From an uncultured Bacteroidota bacterium (GTDB lineage Bacteria; Bacteroidota; Bacteroidia; UKL13-3), in NCBI GenBank assembly GCA_903898215.1, contig CAIUEQ010000223.1, positions 1 to 10,128 on the forward strand: a DNA stretch of 10,128 nt. Reading direction: 5' to 3'. Below the pieces are notes generated by a model. That model made no database searches. It had not been told where the DNA came from and saw only the letters and a list, made by a program, of their open reading frames with translations. Position 1 is the stretch's first letter. Every line of letters begins with the position of its first letter. A program made the position numbers and the translations under genes. This document shows positions 6,166 through 10,128 of this stretch, in pieces.

Positions 6166-9100
6166 TTAATTCAGAATTACCAGTTTTTGAAATTGTTGAG
6201 CCGTTTTTCCTTGGCCAGACTTTACGTTCACTTTATAAACATAAACTCCTTTTCCTATTGCATCTCCAAAATCATCTTTGCCATCCCAAGATAATTCATC
6301 GAAATGGCTTGTTGCAGTAACTGTTTCTGTTCTTAATGTTTTAATCAATTTGCCACTGATTGTAAATATTTGAATAGATACAACGAGAGAAAGCCCAGCT
6401 TTATTATGATCGAAATGAAATGTAGTATGAGTGGTAAAGGGATTTGGATAATTTAAAACATGTTGCAATGCCATGTCGGCCGAAGTTGCTACAACAAAAT
6501 CAAGTGTAGATTCAGACATATTATTATACACATCCCAGGCTCGAAGTTTAACTTTATTATTTCCTTGAGCTAAATTTTTAAAATGATAATTTAAATTTCC
6601 TTCCTGATACGTATCGAGTTTTGATTGGTAATAATCATTCAGGGTTATATTTTGATTGGTAGTTGAGTTTGTAATTGTTAGTTCAAGATCTCTTCCGATA
6701 CCGGTTCCAACTATATTTATTCCACTTTCATCTTTTAACTTTGCAATAAAAAGAGGGTTTTCATCAGTTAATCCCCATTCAATAAATTTTTCATCATTCA
6801 TAAATAAAGAAATCTGGGGTCCGTTTTTATCAATACCAACGGAATCAGCAGTACCGCCAACAATAAAATTATCATAATACCCACAGGCATCGTTTGTATT
6901 ATTATTGGAGTAGTAACTTATTTTTCCAAAACCATTTTGGTAGGAAATATCTTTAGGTACAATAAACGAAAATTTAAATACCCCATTCAACACTGTTACT
7001 TTTCCACGATATAAAGCATTTGACTGCATTTGAAAAGTTTGAGGTGAAGGTGGCATTGCAATTACTTGTCGTGTATAAGTTTGAGGTTTATCAAAAACGG
7101 TAGGATATACAATCCCATTAAAATCAGAGAGAGTAACACCATTCGCATCAATTATTTTTCCTTCGATTGTAACTTTTGCGAATGCTTTCATTGTATCAGC
7201 AACTGAAGAAATCGGTTTCGAATTGATGGAAGTTGTGGCCACTTTTAATTCGGGATAAGCCAACATCAATGCAGGATCTCCAAGTAATGTAAAGTTACGG
7301 TCGTTTGTTCCCCATGTTGATTCGTTTTTAGTTTTTAATAAAATATCACCAAGGTTTAATTTGTTAATTATTCCTCCTGAATTAAAACCTGCGAATTTAA
7401 AAAAGCTGGTATTTAGTATATCGTTAGATCCCTTATCTGTTAATCTTACAGTACTAAATAAAGCAATTCCTCCGCCATTAGGATTTAATAAAACCAATTC
7501 CCCTGCTGAGGTAAGTGCCGGGTCGTCAAACGGACTGAATTGGCAAGTTGCTGTAACAAAAAGTGGAAGATTGAATCCATTGGTCCAACCATTAATATTA
7601 TCTGTATTTAGAATTCTATCGGCAGATAAACCTACTTGTCCGCCATGTCCAATATAATTTATTAGCATCGAACCTCTTTCTACGCTTTTGATAAATTCAT
7701 TTTGTACAGCTGGATTACGTGCACCACCAGCTTCTTCAACAAGTTGATAAGCATCAGAGTATAATTTCTGTACATTATAATTCTTAGCATTAAGTGCAAT
7801 ATCTGAAGCTAAAATTTCTGAAGTAGTTACAAATCCTTCTCCTCCCAATTCTCTGTCAGCCACAAATGTGATGCGGTTTCTCCAATCACCAAAACTTGCA
7901 TTTGATTTGTATCCGATAATTTTATTGACCATTGTTTGAGCTTGAAAATTATTTTGTGCAGGTAGACGTCCAATACCAATATCTAAAAAATCCAACTTTG
8001 TTCCCCCATCAATTGGTGAATCCCAGGTTCCTTCTTTTTCATCCAATAATCCATAAAAATCATCCGAGTTATAAGTGCCAACAGGCGACAATGATTCAAT
8101 ACTTTCATACGTTGGAATAAAATTCGTATTGTTTGTAGCTCGGTATTTATAGTCGTATGATGCTCTTCCAAATAAGAGTACATATTTCGGCATATCGGAA
8201 CTAGATGTAGCTCGTGTATAAAACATTCTGATAAAATCCCTGATAGCACATACATCCTGAGATCCAGAAGAGAATTCATTATAGATTTGATCAATGGCAA
8301 TTACTTGCACACGCATTTTTGAAGCGTAGATATTTGCTAATTGCTTTGCTTCATTTATAAATTGAGGATGGGTAATAATTAAATAATCAGTTTGGGGAAT
8401 ATTATGAAGGTTTTGATTTACTAATTTACCAATACATAAAGGCGTTTTATAATTAGTTTCTTCGAATGCAATAAATTCTTTTAAGGAATCTGTAGAAGAA
8501 ATTATTGATGAAATATTTCCAGTATTATTTACAATTAATTCAATTGGTTCCAATACATTATTCAGGTCCCAAACGCGTATCTTGTTTGCTGTTGTTATAT
8601 TGAATTGTGTGACAGTTCCTACTCCAATAGTTTTACTATCACGGAAAATTAATTGCGAATTGTTATTCATTTGAAGAAAATTTCGCGACTGTAATTCAAG
8701 ATAATCAAGCCATCCAATAGAGTTTGGAAGGGGTTGGTCATAAGTATAGGTGATATTGATATTTGAATTGGCAACAGCAATTGTTGTTGATTTAGATCCA
8801 TCAGTTGCAGCAAATGCATATTCGAAATTCCCCGAAACAGGTGCAATAGAATGATTAATCAAACTTGTTCCGTTAATTGTTAAATTTAAATTGCTTTGAG
8901 TAAAAGAGCGAGCAACAACTGATGATCTTACAAAAACAGGAACACTGGTTTTAATAGTTCCCATATTTGCAAAGAGTGAACGTTGTGTAACTTTATCAAA
9001 ATCTTCTCCAACCCATAACCTACCTGATTTAATGAGATTCACATTTTCAAGTTCATGAACAAAGTTATAGTCATATTCACTTGAAATTATATTTGGAGAG

Positions 9101-10035
9101 GGGCTGGAAATTTGTGTTGAAATTCTTTTTCCATTTGCATTCCCAAAAGTTAAAAAGTAATAAGTTGTATCAGAATAGATATTATTTATATGGTAATATT
9201 TTCCTGATGACGAATCGTATTTCCAATGATTATTTTGAGATTCTCCATAAAATAAAATTTGGTCTTTTGGGTCAAACTTGCCATCCGATTCTCCTGAAAC
9301 ATATATTGCATTCTCATGCAAATCATCAAACCTAAAAGCTGCGTTAAGTTGAGATAACATTCCTGAGCCATTCCCGTATATTTTTATTGTCCTAGGATCA
9401 ATATTGCTTAAAGTGATATGGTTGTTTTTTAAGAATGTAGAATCTATCAGATGGATCCCGTTTTCTACTACGGCAATTTTGTACCAATCACCCTGAGCTA
9501 AAACAGAATTTGTAGCATAGCTTTTTTTTCTGAATGGGACAGTTGAGTTATTAGAAATACTATAATTGATTACAATATCAAAAGAAATTAACTTTTCATA
9601 TAGGCCAGAATTTGGATTTAATCGAATTGGCAATAATTGTAGTGAAAGAATTGGTTGTCCTCGTTCATACCCAATAGAAGTCTGTATTTCATTTGATAAT
9701 GAGTTCGTTATGATTTCTTGGTTTTGTATTTTTGTTTTGCTGTCAATTGGTTCATAGATTTCATTTTTTAAAGAAACTTGGATGTTTTTAGCATTTTTTA
9801 GAGTATTTGTATATGAAAATAAAGGCAGATTTTTGTATTTTAGTGGATTGAAAAACGCTCCAGAAAACGTAATAAAATTTGAATATGTAACACCATTACT
9901 CTGATAATTAGTTCTATTCGACCATATTAATTTTTCACTAAAGGTGATTTCAGCAGAAAATACTAATAAGGAAAACGAAAGTATGATTAATGTCAGATGA
10001 AGTTTTTTATTTTTAAAAAAAGATAATAATTGCAT
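6166..10035 (-). CDS. porU: Type IX secretion system C-terminal-signal peptidase (sortase) PorU
   Basis: PorU is a surface-exposed gingipain-like (C25) cysteine protease/transpeptidase that removes the C-terminal domain of T9SS cargo and attaches the cargo to a surface lipid. I place the start at 10035 (1289 residues), not at the in-frame ATG at 10122, because it yields a clean signal peptide: MQLLSFFKNKKLHL, a hydrophobic run, likely cleavage after VFSA. Counting from 10122, the 29 extra residues have no family-like content. In that longer numbering, a PorU N-terminal region covers about 60-570 and the peptidase about 575-960, with LIITHPQF (581-588), LLFGRASYDYK (649-659) and NSDDFYGLLD (685-694). 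The likely catalytic pair is His826 in NYIGHGG and Cys860 in TATCQFSPFDD. The last 95 or so residues, from NYPNPFT (1224-1230) through SWDGKDDFGDAIGKGVYVYKV, form a type A T9SS sorting-domain-like module. It is first in a porU-porV-ispF operon. Confidence 0.95.
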   Translation of the reverse strand: MQLLSFFKNKKLHLTLIILSFSLLVFSAEITFSEKLIWSNRTNYQSNGVTYSNFITFSGAFFNPLKYKNLPLFSYTNTLKNAKNIQVSLKNEIYEPIDSKTKIQNQEIITNSLSNEIQTSIGYERGQPILSLQLLPIRLNPNSGLYEKLISFDIVINYSISNNSTVPFRKKSYATNSVLAQGDWYKIAVVENGIHLIDSTFLKNNHITLSNIDPRTIKIYGNGSGMLSQLNAAFRFDDLHENAIYVSGESDGKFDPKDQILFYGESQNNHWKYDSSSGKYYHINNIYSDTTYYFLTFGNANGKRISTQISSPSPNIISSEYDYNFVHELENVNLIKSGRLWVGEDFDKVTQRSLFANMGTIKTSVPVFVRSSVVARSFTQSNLNLTINGTSLINHSIAPVSGNFEYAFAATDGSKSTTIAVANSNINITYTYDQPLPNSIGWLDYLELQSRNFLQMNNNSQLIFRDSKTIGVGTVTQFNITTANKIRVWDLNNVLEPIELIVNNTGNISSIISSTDSLKEFIAFEETNYKTPLCIGKLVNQNLHNIPQTDYLIITHPQFINEAKQLANIYASKMRVQVIAIDQIYNEFSSGSQDVCAIRDFIRMFYTRATSSSDMPKYVLLFGRASYDYKYRATNNTNFIPTYESIESLSPVGTYNSDDFYGLLDEKEGTWDSPIDGGTKLDFLDIGIGRLPAQNNFQAQTMVNKIIGYKSNASFGDWRNRITFVADRELGGEGFVTTSEILASDIALNAKNYNVQKLYSDAYQLVEEAGGARNPAVQNEFIKSVERGSMLINYIGHGGQVGLSADRILNTDNINGWTNGFNLPLFVTATCQFSPFDDPALTSAGELVLLNPNGGGIALFSTVRLTDKGSNDILNTSFFKFAGFNSGGIINKLNLGDILLKTKNESTWGTNDRNFTLLGDPALMLAYPELKVATTSINSKPISSVADTMKAFAKVTIEGKIIDANGVTLSDFNGIVYPTVFDKPQTYTRQVIAMPPSPQTFQMQSNALYRGKVTVLNGVFKFSFIVPKDISYQNGFGKISYYSNNNTNDACGYYDNFIVGGTADSVGIDKNGPQISLFMNDEKFIEWGLTDENPLFIAKLKDESGINIVGTGIGRDLELTITNSTTNQNITLNDYYQSKLDTYQEGNLNYHFKNLAQGNNKVKLRAWDVYNNMSESTLDFVVATSADMALQHVLNYPNPFTTHTTFHFDHNKAGLSLVVSIQIFTISGKLIKTLRTETVTATSHFDELSWDGKDDFGDAIGKGVYVYKVNVKSGQGKTAQQFQKLVILN

Positions 10036-10054
10036 AACAAAAAAGTTTTTCTTT

Positions 10055-10075
10055 ATTATTGAAACTTTCAATAAT
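10055..10075. promoter_or_regulatory. Perfect 21-bp palindrome upstream of porU
   Basis: ATTATTGAAA (10055-10064), a single central C, and TTTCAATAAT (10066-10075) form a perfect inverted repeat with 10-bp arms. It ends 19 bp before the chosen porU start. The single-base centre leaves no proper hairpin loop, so it looks more like a binding site for a dimeric regulator than an RNA terminator. A weak -7-like TATCTTGC lies directly upstream on the minus strand (10077-10084), which would put the palindrome at the transcription start. Confidence 0.45.
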
Positions 10076-10128
10076 TGCAAGATATAACGATTTTCAAATA
10101 AAAGAATTATATTTAAGTTCATAATGAA

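Noticed and set aside
7361..7657. Plus-strand 98-codon frame antisense to porU
   Set aside because: It overlaps the catalytic Cys/His region of PorU, and its composition is what the antisense of that region would give.
7983..8300. Minus-strand 105-codon frame in another frame of porU
   Set aside because: It is an out-of-frame reading of the porU peptidase domain; the porU frame is continuous through this segment, so no frameshift is implied.
9081..9757. Short frames on both strands over the PorU N-terminal region
   Set aside because: They are shadows of porU, with no independent signal or ribosome-binding context.
1..10128. Search for CRISPR arrays, insertion sequences, phage or toxin-antitoxin genes
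   Set aside because: No spaced repeats, transposase motifs, terminal inverted repeats or small paired genes were seen; all long stretches are covered by conserved genes.

Overview
The window looks like chromosomal DNA from an AT-rich member of the Bacteroidota. The main evidence is a type IX secretion system (T9SS) pair, porU and porV, since T9SS is essentially confined to this phylum. Shine-Dalgarno sequences are absent before every start I could place, leaders are short and A-rich, and several upstream regions carry the TAnnTTTG-type -7 element of this phylum. I cannot place it below phylum level.

Layout, left to right. (1) On the minus strand at 1-1212 is the first 404 codons of a multi-membrane-spanning ArnT/PMT-like family 39 glycosyltransferase that runs off the left edge. 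(2) A divergent intergenic region of about 190 bp follows, with a promoter-like element for sucC. (3) On the plus strand come sucC (succinyl-CoA ligase beta subunit), an intergenic unit with two hairpins, the second a strong rho-independent terminator, and then a two-gene operon: a YciO-type YrdC-domain protein and a Rhizobium etli-type (class 3) L-asparaginase 12 nt downstream. (4) Converging on these from the right is a minus-strand operon transcribed porU -> porV -> ispF. PorU is the T9SS C-terminal-signal peptidase/sortase, PorV is its outer-membrane shuttle partner, and IspF is the MEP-pathway 2-C-methyl-D-erythritol 2,4-cyclodiphosphate synthase. The two converging operons are separated by only 8 bp.

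How the genes work together. PorU and PorV act as one machine at the outer membrane: PorV brings exported cargo to PorU, which removes the C-terminal sorting domain and couples the cargo to a surface lipid (A-LPS in Porphyromonas gingivalis). IspF makes isoprenoid precursors, including those for polyprenyl-phosphate carriers, so a link to surface-glycolipid synthesis is conceivable but is inference. sucC (TCA cycle) and the yciO-asparaginase pair are metabolic or tRNA-modification-related genes with no evident link to secretion.

I do not see a wholly new system. The observations most worth following are a perfect 21-bp palindrome just upstream of the likely porU start, the ispF linkage to the T9SS sortase genes, the yciO/class 3 asparaginase pairing, the double-hairpin repeat-like unit after sucC, and an internal 8-codon duplication in porV.
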